A stretch of DNA of 64,000 nucleotides, taken from contig CM070901.1 of assembly GCA_036417435.1 (NCBI GenBank), positions 52,421,001 through 52,485,000 on the forward strand, in the 5' to 3' direction. The notes under the pieces were generated by a model. That model searched no databases. It was not told the origin of the DNA and saw only the letters and a program-made list of their open reading frames with translations. This document shows, piece after piece, positions 33,581 to 44,413 of this stretch. The DNA comes from Inia geoffrensis. Its lineage: Eukaryota; Chordata; Mammalia; Artiodactyla; Iniidae. A program made the position numbers and the translations under genes. The stretch's first letter is position 1; every line of letters begins with the position of its first letter.

Positions 33581-33904
33581 AACGGGATTGAGTTTTAGAG
33601 AACTGAAGGTGCACATGTGCTCTGGAGGTTGGAGAGTATGGAGCAAAAGTAGGGAGAGAAGTGAGTGTTCAGAAAGAGAAGGGAAAGAAAAATCTTAGGG
33701 AGGTAGGGATGAAGCCGTTGGGTTACAGATAAGGGGACAAACGAAGAATTAAGGTCACTTAAATGTAAGTGTGGAGCCAACATGGGAATCCAGGTCTGTC
33801 TGACTGAGGGCATATGCGTGTTCTGTACCATACTGCTTTTAACATCATGAAAGGGTAGCACTAGAAAGTCCCCCAGTACCTGCATAGCAAACCCAACTCC
33901 CTTG

Positions 33905-33995
33905 TCCACAGGGGAGCAAACTCCCAGAGAAGTGGAGTGACTTGCCCACAGTTACAAAGCTGGCTGGTGGCAGAACCAGAACAAGAAACCAGAAG
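33905..33995 (-). repeat. MIR fragment (reverse)
   Basis: 'agaagtggagtgacttgcccacagttac' and 'gtggcagaaccagaac' fit a reverse MIR. Confidence 0.55.
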
Positions 33996-33999
33996 AAAG

Positions 34000-35080
34000 T
34001 TGTGTGTCTACAGCGCAGTCATACTACCTGAATTTTCCCATCTATCCTTCCAGGTCTGGAGTTAAGGCCTTACTTTTGTGCCTTGGGTGGCTCCTTCGGT
34101 CCACCGCCACTTGCTCTTCTGTTGGAAGGAGTAAGGGCTCTCAGGGCATATCAGAGTGTTGCCATGGTGACTGCAGCCTAAGGCCTTTGGAGGTTAGTGG
34201 TACCCAGATACCTTTAGCCTTTACACAGAAGATGCTTTGCAGGAAGTACCAGATTTGTAAAGATATTCAAAGTCTAATTGATGGTCTCTAGAAAATAGCA
34301 AGAAATTGGAGGCAGGATGCTGTAATTAAAAACCATTGAGCTGACAGAGTCATCAGGAAACTGGAAAGTTGATCCCTCTATCTCCAGCTTAGATGGAAAC
34401 ATGTCTACTCTGTGGTTAAAGCTTCTCGGGGGAGAAAGTTTAATCTTTTTTCTTTCACTTGTTATAGCAACTGATTATTTTTGCTAAAACCAATCCCAGA
34501 AGATGTGAGGATACTCTTACCTCTTAGTAGTCCTCTTATGCTTCCTGGGAAATGGTCTTCCTTCCCCCACCTTCACAATCCCAAGCCCTGAACTGGGTCC
34601 CTGTCATCTCCCAGGACCCAGACGTCATTTACTGGCAGAGAGAGGTAGAGAAGGAAGCAGATTAGACTGCTATTCCTAGCCCTGCTAATAGATACATCCT
34701 TGGGAAAGTTCTTTCACCTTTTCCTCATGTCAGAAATCAGTAGACAGGACGACCTCTAAACAACTTCCAACTCCAAAAATCTAATCCTCTATTTTGCCTG
34801 AGGGCTAAACTTCTAAGACTTATTTCTTCCTAAGGGCATTTTAATTTTCATACAAAATATAATGGCAAAAAGATCTCTTTTATATGCAAGAGAACAGACT
34901 TACATGATGAAATTACAGACATTGGAGGTGATTTGGGGGGGCAGGACAACATGTAGGCGATGTATTCCAACCACTCGTAAGGTAGCTCTGCCCATCATGA
35001 CCACTATTTTCGTATTTGTGAAAAGAAGCCAGGAACCGGATCTGAACTATTCCTGATACCCAGTATTTGAAGCAACCTTC
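34000..35080. other. Intergenic, nothing recognised
   Basis: No convincing gene, repeat or RNA. Short ORFs only. Confidence 0.4.
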
Positions 35081-35084
35081 ATTT

Positions 35085-35425
35085 CTGTTTTTGGCTATGG
35101 ATGCACGAGTATGCATTATGTTATCAGCAGCAGGTATTAAATGTATTATTTAGTGTTAGAGGTATTAGTCTCGAACATTAGGGCAGATTAGCATTTGATG
35201 TATTCGTTCTTTGGGGTTACGATTAATGCTTGAATTTCTGATTGTTATATCCAGTAACTGAATTGTGATTTGGCTCTTAATTCCACAATGAGTTCACCAA
35301 CAATGACAAACTTGGTACTAATTAATTAATGACAATTCTTGATTTGCAACCGTGTACGAGAAAAGATAACTCACATCTTCTGATTATTATAGACTCTTAA
35401 GGCAATCATTTGGGGACAGCCTTTC
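35085..35425. promoter_or_regulatory. Candidate conserved noncoding element, AT-rich with homeodomain-type sites
   Basis: A non-repetitive, AT-rich stretch dense in TAAT cores, including TAATTAATTAATGA at 35319-35332, plus TTAAT, ATTAGC and GATTA motifs on both strands. It looks like the developmental enhancers found around neural genes. It lies about 2 kb beyond the predicted 3' end of BRINP2. Function is inferred from composition only. Confidence 0.3.
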
Positions 35426-35429
35426 CTTA

Positions 35430-37265
35430 TTATGGCATTTCTCAGCCTAGCTTTCTGAGAAACTCATGCTGAATTCATGGTTTCAAGCTTTTAAAAGCCT
35501 CTTAAGAAATCCTGCCCATCCTTTACTCCCCCGCTTCCTCCACCTGCCTTCTGGAAGCCAAGTCTTTGGTCCTGCTGCTTTGATCCAAGCTCTTCTACAC
35601 CAGATACCCCATCACTGCCTTGGAACGGAGGAGTCAGACGTCTGTCACAGATATCAGGTAAGTAGGTCAAATATAAACGTGTCTACTACTGTAATTAATT
35701 ATTAATGTCTTTTAGACCCTCTGTCAATATGGTGCTTGCTTCTGGGCTCAGAAGGACACTCCTAAATATTTACCAACGTGTAATAGTACTTTTAGATGGA
35801 GTTGATACACTCAAGCTTCATGGTTTAAACCTTCCAGCAGGCAAGAAGTGGAACTCTTTGTAACTAGATGCATATATTTCTAAAACCATATCATACCAGC
35901 ATCTTCCCAGAGCCTTCCTAAGACAAGGAGTCTGAGGTAAGGAGATGCAGCATCCTTCCTAATAACTCTATAGTTGGGCTCTTCCCCCTGTCTGCTCTCT
36001 GATTCAGAGACTGACAGCTGTTTCCCACCCCTCAGCTGTGGGACTGGCTCAGGTGGGACGTGCGCCCTCGTGTACTGACTCAGTTCCCACTGGGACAATT
36101 ACCTTCATGCTACTGAGGATGCAACTGCTAATTTTGTGCACAGCACTTTCTCAATTGCTCTCCTCCCCACTCTGAATATTGCTGTGCACGGTGTGCCTTT
36201 AATTTGTGGGTGAAAGCCTCTGCCCACCCACTCCTAAGGCATATAGGTATGCACACTCAGAATGCTACAATCAGACTCTCCTATCTGCCTTACACCTCTC
36301 AAACCCCATCCTGGGAAGGTATCAAAGCCTTCCTACCAGTCGCAACCCCTTTCCCAACAAAAGCACACTCCTTTGGCACATCAACACCCCCACTGATGAA
36401 AATGACACGTCTTGGTTCCATCTTCCACAGACGAGGAGCTTGACATAAACTCCCCAAAGTAAGCAGCGGCTGAACCAGAAATAGGCAGCCAATACCTGTG
36501 TTCATCCCTAAATCATTCCATCACTCTGTATTTCTACATTAGAAGCCTTCAGGGGAGTTGCGAAGAAAGAAATGCCCGAGGCTGCTTATCTACCAAGGAT
36601 TTCAGGTCCTCCTGGATTGATGGTACAGTAATAGACTGCTGAATTCCTCTCTTTGCAACAATAAACGAAGATGGCTCTGGGCAGAGAGACATGACCATCC
36701 TTTCTGTCTCCCAGTTCATTTTGTACCAACCAAGATGTACCACAGGTAAGGAATGAGGTACTTAGTATTTACATGGTGACTTTCGCCTGAATAAAACGGG
36801 GGTTGTCACGCCTACACATTGTACTTGGATCATGTGGAGAACAGACAGAGAATTTGTTCTCCAAAAGATCTGCTATAAAATGCTTCTCATACCACCTGGG
36901 GGAGGCACTGAGGGAGAATGATGCGTTGTTCTGTGTGGCTCATGTCAAACCTGACTTTTAGGCTGGGAAAGTAGTGATCAGACAGAATGGAGAAAACCAA
37001 GGCCATGTCTGCATGGCTCCCAATTTCCTCAAAGGCAATCCCAGTCCATAAGATGCAGAAGATGAAAAATTCTCCTGATGTCCACAGCAGTGCAGGCAAA
37101 GAGAAACCCCTGTTAGCAGGCATTTGCCCTAGGCACAGAGGCTACAGTTCTCCTGGGAAGCAAGAACTTTTCTACTACTCTCCTGATAGTGGCCTATCCT
37201 GGTTGTCACACCTGTGTTAGCCCTCACACCTGGGAACAAAGGAGGTGGGCAGGCCACATAACTCC
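35430..37265. other. Intergenic between candidate element and BRINP2 3' end
   Basis: I see no gene or clear repeat. Overlapping frames around 36200-36500 on both strands have no recognisable product. Confidence 0.4.
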
Positions 37266-37293
37266 CTGGAAAGAGTTGTGTCTCACTCCATTC

Positions 37294-37299
37294 TTTATT
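37294..37299 (-). terminator. BRINP2: Candidate polyadenylation signal of BRINP2
   Basis: TTTATT on the plus strand reads AATAAA on the minus strand, about 1.17 kb past the stop codon. It is the only canonical hexamer I noticed between the stop and this point. Cleavage would fall near 37270-37280. Confidence 0.45.
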
Positions 37300-37310
37300 T
37301 AATGTCAATT

Positions 37311-37321
37311 TCTCTCTCTCT

Positions 37322-37395
<74 letters not shown>
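37311..37395. repeat. Compound (TC)n(AC)n microsatellite
   Basis: A TC-rich run from 37311 to about 37352 passes directly into (AC)n up to 37395. In BRINP2 sense it reads (GT)n then (GA)n and lies inside or just at the end of the predicted 3' UTR. It generates meaningless low-complexity frames on both strands. Confidence 0.95.
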
Positions 37396-37397
<2 letters not shown>

Positions 37398-38259
37398 CAA
37401 GCCAGACATGCATGCACTTGTGTGTACACGGATCAAACAGCCTCCTACATAGCAATATCCTCCATCCATGGACACCCAATTTTTAAAAATCCAGACAGCC
37501 CAGGCAACTATACTCCTTTTTTCTCTCACTTTTCCCCCTAAAAAACAGCCTTTTTAAAACATATATATATTAAACCAGGCAAGTTTTTACTCATACGTTC
37601 ATGTGGCTGGAGCAGATTGACAAGAAAAACAATCACAAAATAAATATTTTGGGGGTTTTTGTTTTGTTTTTTGTTTTTTTAAAAAGAACATTTCCCTATA
37701 CATTGTCTCTAACTTGACAGAGCTGCTTTCTTGGACAGAACAGATGCTGTTGGGAGAGGAGCTCTGGCTGGACCACAAGGGGAACGTGGAGCCAGCCAGG
37801 CCCTGACACTGGGGAGGCCAAGGAAGCAAGGGGGCCGAGGGAGAGGGAGGGCAGCAGGGCTGCCTGGCTGCCCTGAGTGGTCCTCTGTGGGTGTCGCTTC
37901 CTGTTTCCCCAAGGGAGCTGGCTTGAGGAACGGTCCGTGTCTGGAGGGCTCAGAGGAGGCCGCGAACAAAAAGTAAGAACCACTGTGGGGAATCATGAAA
38001 CAACGCCATTTAAGAAATCTGGCTAAAAAGAATACAAAAGTGACTCCACAGAGGGGGAGGCGGTGCTCCCACCTCTCCCATTGTTGTTCCCTCTTGCTTT
38101 CTTGAATGCTAAGGATCCCTTTTAAGAATTTGTGTGTTGCACAGTTGGGCTGGTTCCTTTTCTGAAGCTCTCCCCGGCTCCCTCTCCTTCAACTGCATTC
38201 ATGTGAGAAAGCACCGACTTCGCAGATACAAGGCTGCTGAGTGCTCGCCTCCCCTTGTG

Positions 38260-38280
38260 AGTGTGTGTGTGTGTGTGTGT
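38260..38280. repeat. (GT)n tract in BRINP2 3' UTR
   Basis: About ten GT units, about 190 bp after the BRINP2 stop codon (AC in gene sense). Confidence 0.9.
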
Positions 38281-38468
38281 GCACACGCATGGTGAGTGTG
38301 TGCAGCGGCTGTTTCCTTCTCTCCTGCCTGCTTCAGTTCAAGCCCCGAGTCCCATCTGCTAGGTGCAGTCTTAAGGGAACATCCCGTTGGCACTAAGGTG
38401 AGGGCTTAGATCTTTGCACCCCGGATTCATGGATCCCCTCCCTGCCCGGCACTGGAGTGGGTCCCCCA

Positions 38469-39585
38469 TTAGCTACAGAGTTTGCCTGTCTCGTACTCCA
38501 CAGGGTTTGGCAGCTTGGAGTTGAAAGCCCTCAGAGAGGACTGGATCCTGCCCACCTCATTGTTGGCCAGCTTGAGCCGATGCCGGAGCAAGCAGGAGAA
38601 GAGGTCAAGCCGCACCTTGCCAGGTGGAGAAAGCTGGTTGACCCGGTCCCTAAGCTCGATGAGCTGCAAGAGGGCAGAGTCCTGGGAACCTTGAGTATAT
38701 GGGTAGTCTAACTGGAGAATTAAGTCCCGGATGGCGTCCGGGTCAAAGGGCAGGCTGTAGCCAAAGACCTGCAACGTGTTGATTTTCATGTAGCCCAAGT
38801 TCTTGGAGGGATCGGTCATCTCCAGAGGCTCGTAGTAGATTGTCTCATTGGAGCTGTCATCCAGGGACTTGATTCGGCTCCGTAGGTAAACATGGACTGT
38901 CTCAAAGAAGGTCTTCCACCTATTGCCCAAGGTAATAGTCCAGTTTTGGCACTGGGCAGCGGCATCCACATTAGTCCTTTCCCAGTCTGGGAAACTGCCC
39001 TCGTTCACGGGCATGAACCAGCTCTCAGAGTGGCTGCCCCCAAAGGGGTTGACGTAGATGGCCATGACAGGCTCCAGGGTGCTGTTCTTGGTGAGGCAGA
39101 TCTGCAGGGACAGGGCCAGCATCACGTGCACCAGCCCGGGCTTGTACTTGTTGCTCTTCAGGGTGAGCAGCATGCGTTTCCTCCAGGAAGGGTCGAACCA
39201 GCTGCCCAGGCGCATGTCATTGCTGATGAAGATGGAGTGCACCTCGATGCGGCTGTCCCACTTCTGCAGCAGGTACTTCAGCTCCAGGTCCTGCAGGTCT
39301 GTCTCCAGCCCCAGAAAGTTCTCCAGCGACTCGGCCACCTCGGGGCGGCACAAGCCCTGGGCAAGCACGTAGCCTGGGTTGCAGCTCCCACAGCGTGTGC
39401 TGTTGTCTGGGGCACAGTGGGCACAGGCGGGCCCTTCGCCCAAGGCACAAGGGATGAGGCCCTGGCAGGAGGACTGGTCGTAGGGGCAGGTGCAGCTGTG
39501 GCTCTGTTCCAGGAAGGTGCCAGGGAAGGTGCTCTCTCCACAGTAGAGGAGGGACTGGATACGGTTCCACCAGTAGGACAAAGAC
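38469..39585 (-). CDS. BRINP2: BRINP2 terminal coding exon: cysteine-rich segment, C-terminal domain and stop
   Basis: This 1117-nt exon begins after a CCCAAAG acceptor, supplies the last base of an Arg codon and then 371 residues, SLSYWWNRIQ to YETGKLCS, followed by TAA at 38469-38471. The first 80 residues hold about a dozen cysteines (YCGES, CTCPYD, CAHCAPDN, CGSCNPGY) in an EGF-like spacing. The rest is the family-specific C-terminal region with the well-conserved FISNDMRLGSWFDPSWRK and SHSESWFMPVNE. Four N-glycosylation sequons (NST, NST, NWT, NET) fit passage through the ER. An open frame reads 9 codons further upstream with an ATG, but this is intron. A Trp at 39258-39260 (in KWDS) sits where I expected a polar residue. 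A 243-residue antisense frame overlaps this exon and is judged a shadow. Confidence 0.97.
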
Positions 39586-39989
39586 CTTTGGGAGGGGGGA
39601 TAAAAATGAAGCAAGAGTCATAGGAAGCCACACACTGCTGCTTCCCTGAGGGTGGCAGGAGATTTGACTAATAGGTGATAAGGAAGATAAAAGCCCCAGG
39701 TTCTCTGAATGATAGAAACCCTACTTTACCGCTTTGGGATAACCAAAAAAGTTACTTCCTCCCTCCGAAGTACCACCTCATTCCCTTATTCAAAAGCCTA
39801 CAGAAGATCTGCAGCATCTTTCGCATCCAATCTAGTTTTCAGCCTCTTAAATAAGATCTTCCAACAACTGGCTCTCCAAACTTTCCAATGTCATGCCAAC
39901 CTCTTTCCCCCTTCACAGTCTCTGTCCTTCCTAGAACCCTCCCACCAAGGATAGGACTTTTTTATGGCTGGCTCCCTCTTAAGGTTTAG

Positions 39990-40270
39990 ACTTCAGCTCT
40001 TATGGCACCTCCTCAAAGAGGTCTTCAGTTACTCCCCTGTCCAAAGCACCGCCCAGTCCCTCTCTGTCACATCACCCTGCTTTGACGTGATCCACAGCAA
40101 TGTTCATTATCAAAATGGATTGTGTTTATTTATCGTTGACCTGTTCAGAGATGGCTTCCCTGCATATGCCGTGAAAGCAGGGACCCTGCATTATTCCCCA
40201 ACATATTCTCAGAAACTAGGATTGGTCCTGGTGCCTGGTAAGCATTTCCTAACTATGTGTTGGGGAAAAA
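39990..40270 (+). repeat. L2 fragment in BRINP2 intron
   Basis: 'cctcaaagaggtcttcagttactcccc', 'gtgaaagcagggaccctgcat' and 'tggtgcctggtaagcatttcctaa' fit the order of the L2 3' region. It is degraded and ends in an (AAAT)n-like stretch at 40267-40287. Confidence 0.65.
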
Positions 40271-40289
40271 TAAATAAATAAATAAACCT

Positions 40290-41163
40290 TTCTCAAATGC
40301 CCTTGCCGGTCTGTCCTCTCACTCATATGTCCCTCGTTACCTGTGCCTCAGTTAGAAGTGCACTCCTGGGTTGCTGTGAGGGCAGCGCCCCCTCCTGGAA
40401 TGCTCTGGCTCACACGCACCAGCCCACTTGCATTTCCTCCCACACAATCTGGCCAAGAGGTCCTTCTCCTGGGTGGCTTTTCTCTCTGACCTTTACTGTT
40501 ATTAGACCATGCCTTTGATTTACGGTCCACGAACATGCTTTTAAGTGGATGCCACATAGTAATTTTATAATTTTGATGTTCCTGTATATTTACTATATCT
40601 CCTCAATTAACAAATATCCCTCACTGCTTAATATTAGGACATGCGAGGTGGACTTAATAAAGGCTTGTTGGATGCACGTGTGAATGAGTGGATGGATGCA
40701 TGAGGGCCTGTGACAATCCAGCCCCACTCTGTTCCCGAGGGCACAGGGGCCTCCGCTCGCTTCCCTCCTGTGACTCGGAACAGAGTCACTTGTTGGAAAC
40801 AATCTATTGCGTGTGTTTCTCATCATACGCAATTGGTCTAAAAGCTTTAACTCCACCCTTTTCTTTCCTAAAAGACTTGCTAAAATAGAAAGAAGTGAGA
40901 ATTAGAGTATTATTAGAATAACATTCGAATCGACTATAATGTATATAAAAGTAAAATTAGCCTCTCTGTTTTTTTTTCTCTCTCTCACTTCAGATGCAAC
41001 TCATAACTGAGAATGACACGCAAGTAGGTCAAGATAACAGGAGACTCTAACAGGCTGTGTGTGCGTCAGCATGCCCAGCTCTGCTGTGTTGGACAGGGGT
41101 CCTCCCCGGCCTCAGTGGCTGTCGTGGGTGACGTGCTCTGGCTCGGGCATCTGGGGTGCTCAC
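40290..41163. other. Remainder of BRINP2 last intron
   Basis: Possibly an L2-like CT-rich part at 40300-40500 and 'ggacttaataaaggcttgttgga' near 40650. Otherwise nothing recognised. The donor site of the previous exon is at 41162-41163. Confidence 0.4.
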
Positions 41164-41386
41164 CTCTCCTTGGGCAGGCGGAAGCGGGGCTGCCGGTGGC
41201 AGCGCTTGCAGAGGTTGAAGAGCCGGCGGACGATCCGATGGGTCTTCTTGAACAGCACTTTCAAGCTGGCTCCCAGCTGCTGGTAGCGGTGCTGGAGGCT
41301 GGTGTCCATGGCCCAGAACTGGGAGATGGCTGTGGAGTTCAGGAACCTGTCATCCGGCAGCCGCCTCAACAGGGCCTGGAATTCCT
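41164..41386 (-). CDS. BRINP2: BRINP2 coding exon: middle region, helical and basic
   Basis: This 223-nt exon has a CCACAG acceptor and a GTGAGC donor. It encodes EFQALLRRLPDDRFLNSTAISQFW, AMDTSLQHRYQQLGASLKVLF and KKTHRIVRRLFNLCKRCHRQPRFRLPKER, ending two bases into the last Arg codon. An NST sequon is present. The region is rich in basic and hydrophobic residues and probably helical; it links the MACPF part to the C-terminal region and has no recognised catalytic motif. The downstream intron is 1578 bp. Confidence 0.95.
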
Positions 41387-41816
41387 CTGTGGGTGAGAAC
41401 ACGAGAGCTGAGCTGAGGGGCACCTGGATGGGCAGGAGGACCTCCCCCCTACCCCCAGACCCAGCCCCCCCTTCAGTCACTCTATGAGGAAGGAGGCTTT
41501 ACATTCACCCTCCCGGGCCCTTTTCTTCCTTTCTTTTCAAACAGCCTTATTCAGAGATGATTGACATACCTTAAGATATGGATTCTTTCCCATCCTTCCT
41601 GCTTCTAATATGCTTCTGAATTTCAAAACACATCTCTGTCACCACCCACAGGGCCAGTGACCTTGGGATGCATCTCTCTTGCCCTATTATACCGCCTTAT
41701 AACTCATGCACAATCTTCTTCAATCACACCACCGCACCCTTAGGGAAGGTGTGAGGCACTCACGAAGGTGAGGGCGGACAAGACTGGCAAATGCAGACAC
41801 AGAAGAGGGAGCACCC

Positions 41817-42019
41817 CGGGCTTCCCTGGTGGCGCAGTGGTTGAGAGTCCGCCTGCCGATGCAGGGGACACGGGTTCGTGCCCCGGTCCGGGAGGATCCC
41901 ACATGCCGCGGAGCGGCTGGGCCCGTGAGCCATGGCCGCTGAGCCTGCGCATCCGGAGCCTGTGCTCCGCAACGGGAGGGGCCACAACAGTGAGAGGCCG
42001 CGTACAAAGAAAAAAAAAA
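41817..42019 (+). mobile_element. CHR-type SINE in BRINP2 intron
   Basis: Complete element, opposite to BRINP2, with a perfect 13-bp target-site duplication, agagggagcaccc, at 41804-41816 and 42020-42032. Little divergence from the copies at 25344 and 53847, so it is comparatively young. Confidence 0.95.
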
Positions 42020-42032
42020 AGAGGGAGCACCC

Positions 42033-42629
42033 AGCTCAGAAGTCTTCTTAGAAGCCTTTCAGTCCCTGAGACCAGCCTCTTCCCTCCATGTCCTTCTCTC
42101 TGACTCTAGGACACCTTTCCTCTCTTTTGAGATTTACCTCTTGGCCAGACACCCATTCTTTCTTGAAACTAACCCGGAAGCAAAGTGCTTTCTGGTTCTT
42201 AGCTCCTACTGCAAGTCTGAGTCCTCCTCAGAGCTTCCTGGGCACAATGTGTTTTCTGAATTCACGCTCAGATCTCTGTCTATGGACCTGCTTTTACTTG
42301 GAACCTGCAGCCATCACGTCTCCTGATGGGGGTCTGGACAGTCCTCCTTCACTCACTGGCAGTAATCCATAGTGCTGAAAGCCCAAAGTCCTTTCCCACA
42401 TACTCGAGCATTACCTAACACATCCCACCACCATTGGTCCTATGCAGCTGGGGGGCCGGAATACGATATTCTCCGTAGCAACTGAATGCCTTGTTTAAGA
42501 CCTGAGATGGCAATGCCTGGGGCCTCAGCTCATTCTGATTTCTCAAGTCCCTGGTTCTTCATCCCCCACCCAGATGACTGGAAAAATCACATCTAGTAAT
42601 GACATTAACAACTAGTAGTGTGTGCATTG
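42033..42629. other. Intronic, nothing recognised
   Basis: A CT-rich part at 42040-42370 may be L2-like but is not callable by eye. Confidence 0.35.
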
Positions 42630-43175
42630 TTCTTCTGATGAAACACTTAGGTATACAAAACAGCACAGAGAATAACAAGATAAACTCCCATGTGCCCACC
42701 ACCTAGAGTTTGCCATTTTGCCATACTGAATTCAGATTTTTTTAAAAAGAAATATGGCAAAGCAAATATACTTGAAGGCCCTAAACTTCCCCCTCCATCT
42801 TTATCTAGCTGTAACTACTCTCTTGAATGTTTTCTTTATTACTATCATATATTTTTTAACGTTTTCTAAAAATATATTTATCCATAAAAATATTAAGTAT
42901 TGGCTAGTATGTTTTAAACATCAAATAAATAGTACTAAATATGTATTATATTTAATGTTATTAAAGTATTACATATAAATGTTATTTAAATACAAATATG
43001 TATATATAATACATAACCTTTTTCATTTGCTTTGTTTTATCCAGTATTGTTTTTTGAGATATATCCATATAACTACTATTCATTTAATATTGAAATGTAT
43101 GAGTATATCATGCAGAGTTCTTTATACTTTAGCTACATTGCTCCATATGAGCCATCCATCCACCTATTATTATCA
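42630..43175. repeat. Old L1-type 3' sequence in BRINP2 intron
   Basis: 'cccatgtgcccaccacctagagtttgccattttgcc' and later 'ttttgagatatatccatataac' recall the 3' part of old L1 subfamilies. AT-rich in the middle (42840-43010). Subfamily uncertain. Confidence 0.5.
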
Positions 43176-43261
43176 TTTTCCCTCATTTACAGATGAAGAA
43201 GTGGAGGCACTGAGGAGCTTCAGGGCTAAACCAAAGTCATACAAAGGATCAGTAATAGAGT

Positions 43262-43722
43262 GTGTTAGGTCTGTCCAAGATGTTATAACAAAATACCACA
43301 GACTGGGTGGCTTATAAACAACAGAAATGTATTTTCAGAGGCTGGAAGTCCACGATCAGGGTGCTGCTGTAAGGCTCTGGTGAAGGCCCTCTTCTGGGTT
43401 GCAGATGGCAAAATTCTTGCTGGGTCCTCACATGTTGGAAGAGGTAAGGGATCTCTCTGGGGCCTCTTTTATGTGCGCACTGATCCCGTTCATGAGGGCT
43501 CGGCTCTTATGACCTAATCAAATCCCAAAGTCCCCACCTCCTAATACCATCACCTTGCTCTTATGACCTAATCAAATCCCAAAGTCCCCACCTCCTACTA
43601 CCATCACCTTGCTCTTATGACCTAATCAAATCCCAAAGTCCCCACCTCCTAATACCATCACCTTGGGCATCAGATTTTCCACATATGAATTTGAGGGGAT
43701 ACAAACATTCAAGCCATAACAC
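43262..43722 (-). mobile_element. MaLR-type LTR (MLT1/MST-like) with an internal triplication
   Basis: Read in reverse complement it begins GTTATGGCTTGAATG and contains AATTCATATGTGGAAA, GGTATTAGGAGGTGGGG, GATTTGATTAGGTCATAA, AAAAGAGGCCCCAGAG, and ends with GTTTATAAGCCACCCAGTCT and TTTTGTTATAACA. This is the layout of non-autonomous ERVL-MaLR LTRs. A 54-bp segment is present three times in tandem at 43503-43664. Confidence 0.85.
43503..43664. repeat. 54-bp tandem triplication
   Basis: Units 43503-43556, 43557-43610 and 43611-43664, each starting GCTCTTATGACCTAATCAAA, differ at a single visible position (AATACC versus ACTACC in unit 2). A local expansion inside the LTR. Confidence 0.97.
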
Positions 43723-43834
43723 GGAATAAGAACTCAAAACCAAGCCCTCTGAATCTAAGTCTCAAGGTGACATCGATATGTTATACCTGCAATAAGCGAT
43801 CACTAGCATGTACTAGGTGCCTCCTAGAAACATG

Positions 43835-43935
43835 CCGTGTGCCTCATTCATTCAACAAATATTCACTGTGCACCTTATGTGCAGGCACTGTGGAATCTGT
43901 GTCGAACAAGACAGACAAGGCCTATGGCCTCAATT
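43835..43935. repeat. Old interspersed repeat fragment
   Basis: 'cattcattcaacaaatattcactgtgcacc', 'gcaggcactgtggaat' and 'aacaagacagacaagg' are a common mammalian repeat pattern; family not named. Confidence 0.5.
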
Positions 43936-44176
43936 ATATTTACCTTAGCTTATTAAGTCCTTGAAACGCATCACTTTGGTAGGTATTAGGTCTGTTTGCA
44001 TATACAAAAAAAGAAAATGAGTTCAGACTTGGGGTGGTCATATAACCTGCTGGAGGTCACCCAGCCAGTTAAGTGGCTGAGCCAGGAGCCAAGCTGAGCA
44101 CCCCGGGTTCTTATCCCGTACCTCTCAGCCACCTCCCATTGACAGGGAGGAAATCTGGGCTGACCGGACTGCTCAC

Positions 44177-44413
44177 CTGACTCCTCAAACTGCTGGTTGT
44201 GAGTCGCCCAGGAATCCTGGATCTGCAGCAGGCTGTCTTCCATGGCCTGGATGTCAGCGTCAGGACAGTTGCATTCTGGGAAGGTGGGGCTGCAGTTGCA
44301 CCAACAGTCATTCTCCTTGCAGACGAGCTCGCCCTCAGAGCTGCATGTGATGTAGCTGAGCGCAGCGGTCACGAAGCGCTGCCGCAGGTACTCAGGCAGC
44401 AGCACCTGCAGGC
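44177..44413 (-). CDS. BRINP2: BRINP2 coding exon: C-terminal end of MACPF region with cysteine cluster
   Basis: This 237-nt exon has a CCTTAG acceptor and a GTGAGC donor. It completes the Gly codon and encodes LQVLLPEYLRQRFVTAALSYI, a cysteine cluster (CSSEGELVCKENDCWCNCSP then FPECNCP), and the acidic DADIQAMEDSLLQIQDSW through FEES. The alternating cysteines suggest a small disulphide-rich, EGF-like module just after the MACPF fold, as in other extracellular MACPF proteins. The apparent longer open frame of 209 residues across this site is exon plus read-through into both introns and should not be taken as the protein. Splicing to the next exon gives SEEFQALL, as expected for the family. 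Confidence 0.94.

Larger units (their letters stand above)
37270..38468 (-). other. BRINP2: Probable BRINP2 3' UTR
   Basis: Non-coding sequence follows the BRINP2 stop. The first good polyadenylation hexamer on the minus strand is AATAAA at 37294-37299, preceded by an overlapping ATTAAA-like sequence, giving a 3' UTR of about 1.2 kb. The candidate UTR contains a (GT)n tract at 38260-38280 on the plus strand and a compound microsatellite at 37311-37395. It is partly GC-rich at 37740-37970. The end point is inferred; no transcript evidence is available here, and an earlier or later cleavage site is possible. Confidence 0.55.

Noticed and set aside
38892..39623. A 243-residue open frame on the plus strand
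   Set aside because: It lies exactly opposite the BRINP2 terminal exon. The composition (Val/Ala/Gly/Leu-rich without domain) is that expected from the antisense of a constrained GC-rich exon, so it is a shadow.
39217..39633. Minus-strand frames of 138 and 117 residues beside the BRINP2 frame
   Set aside because: Alternative phases of the same exon; neither matches a family, while the main phase matches BRINP2 to the stop.
43503..43664. CRISPR-like direct repeats
   Set aside because: Head-to-tail copies without spacers inside a mammalian LTR; ordinary tandem amplification.
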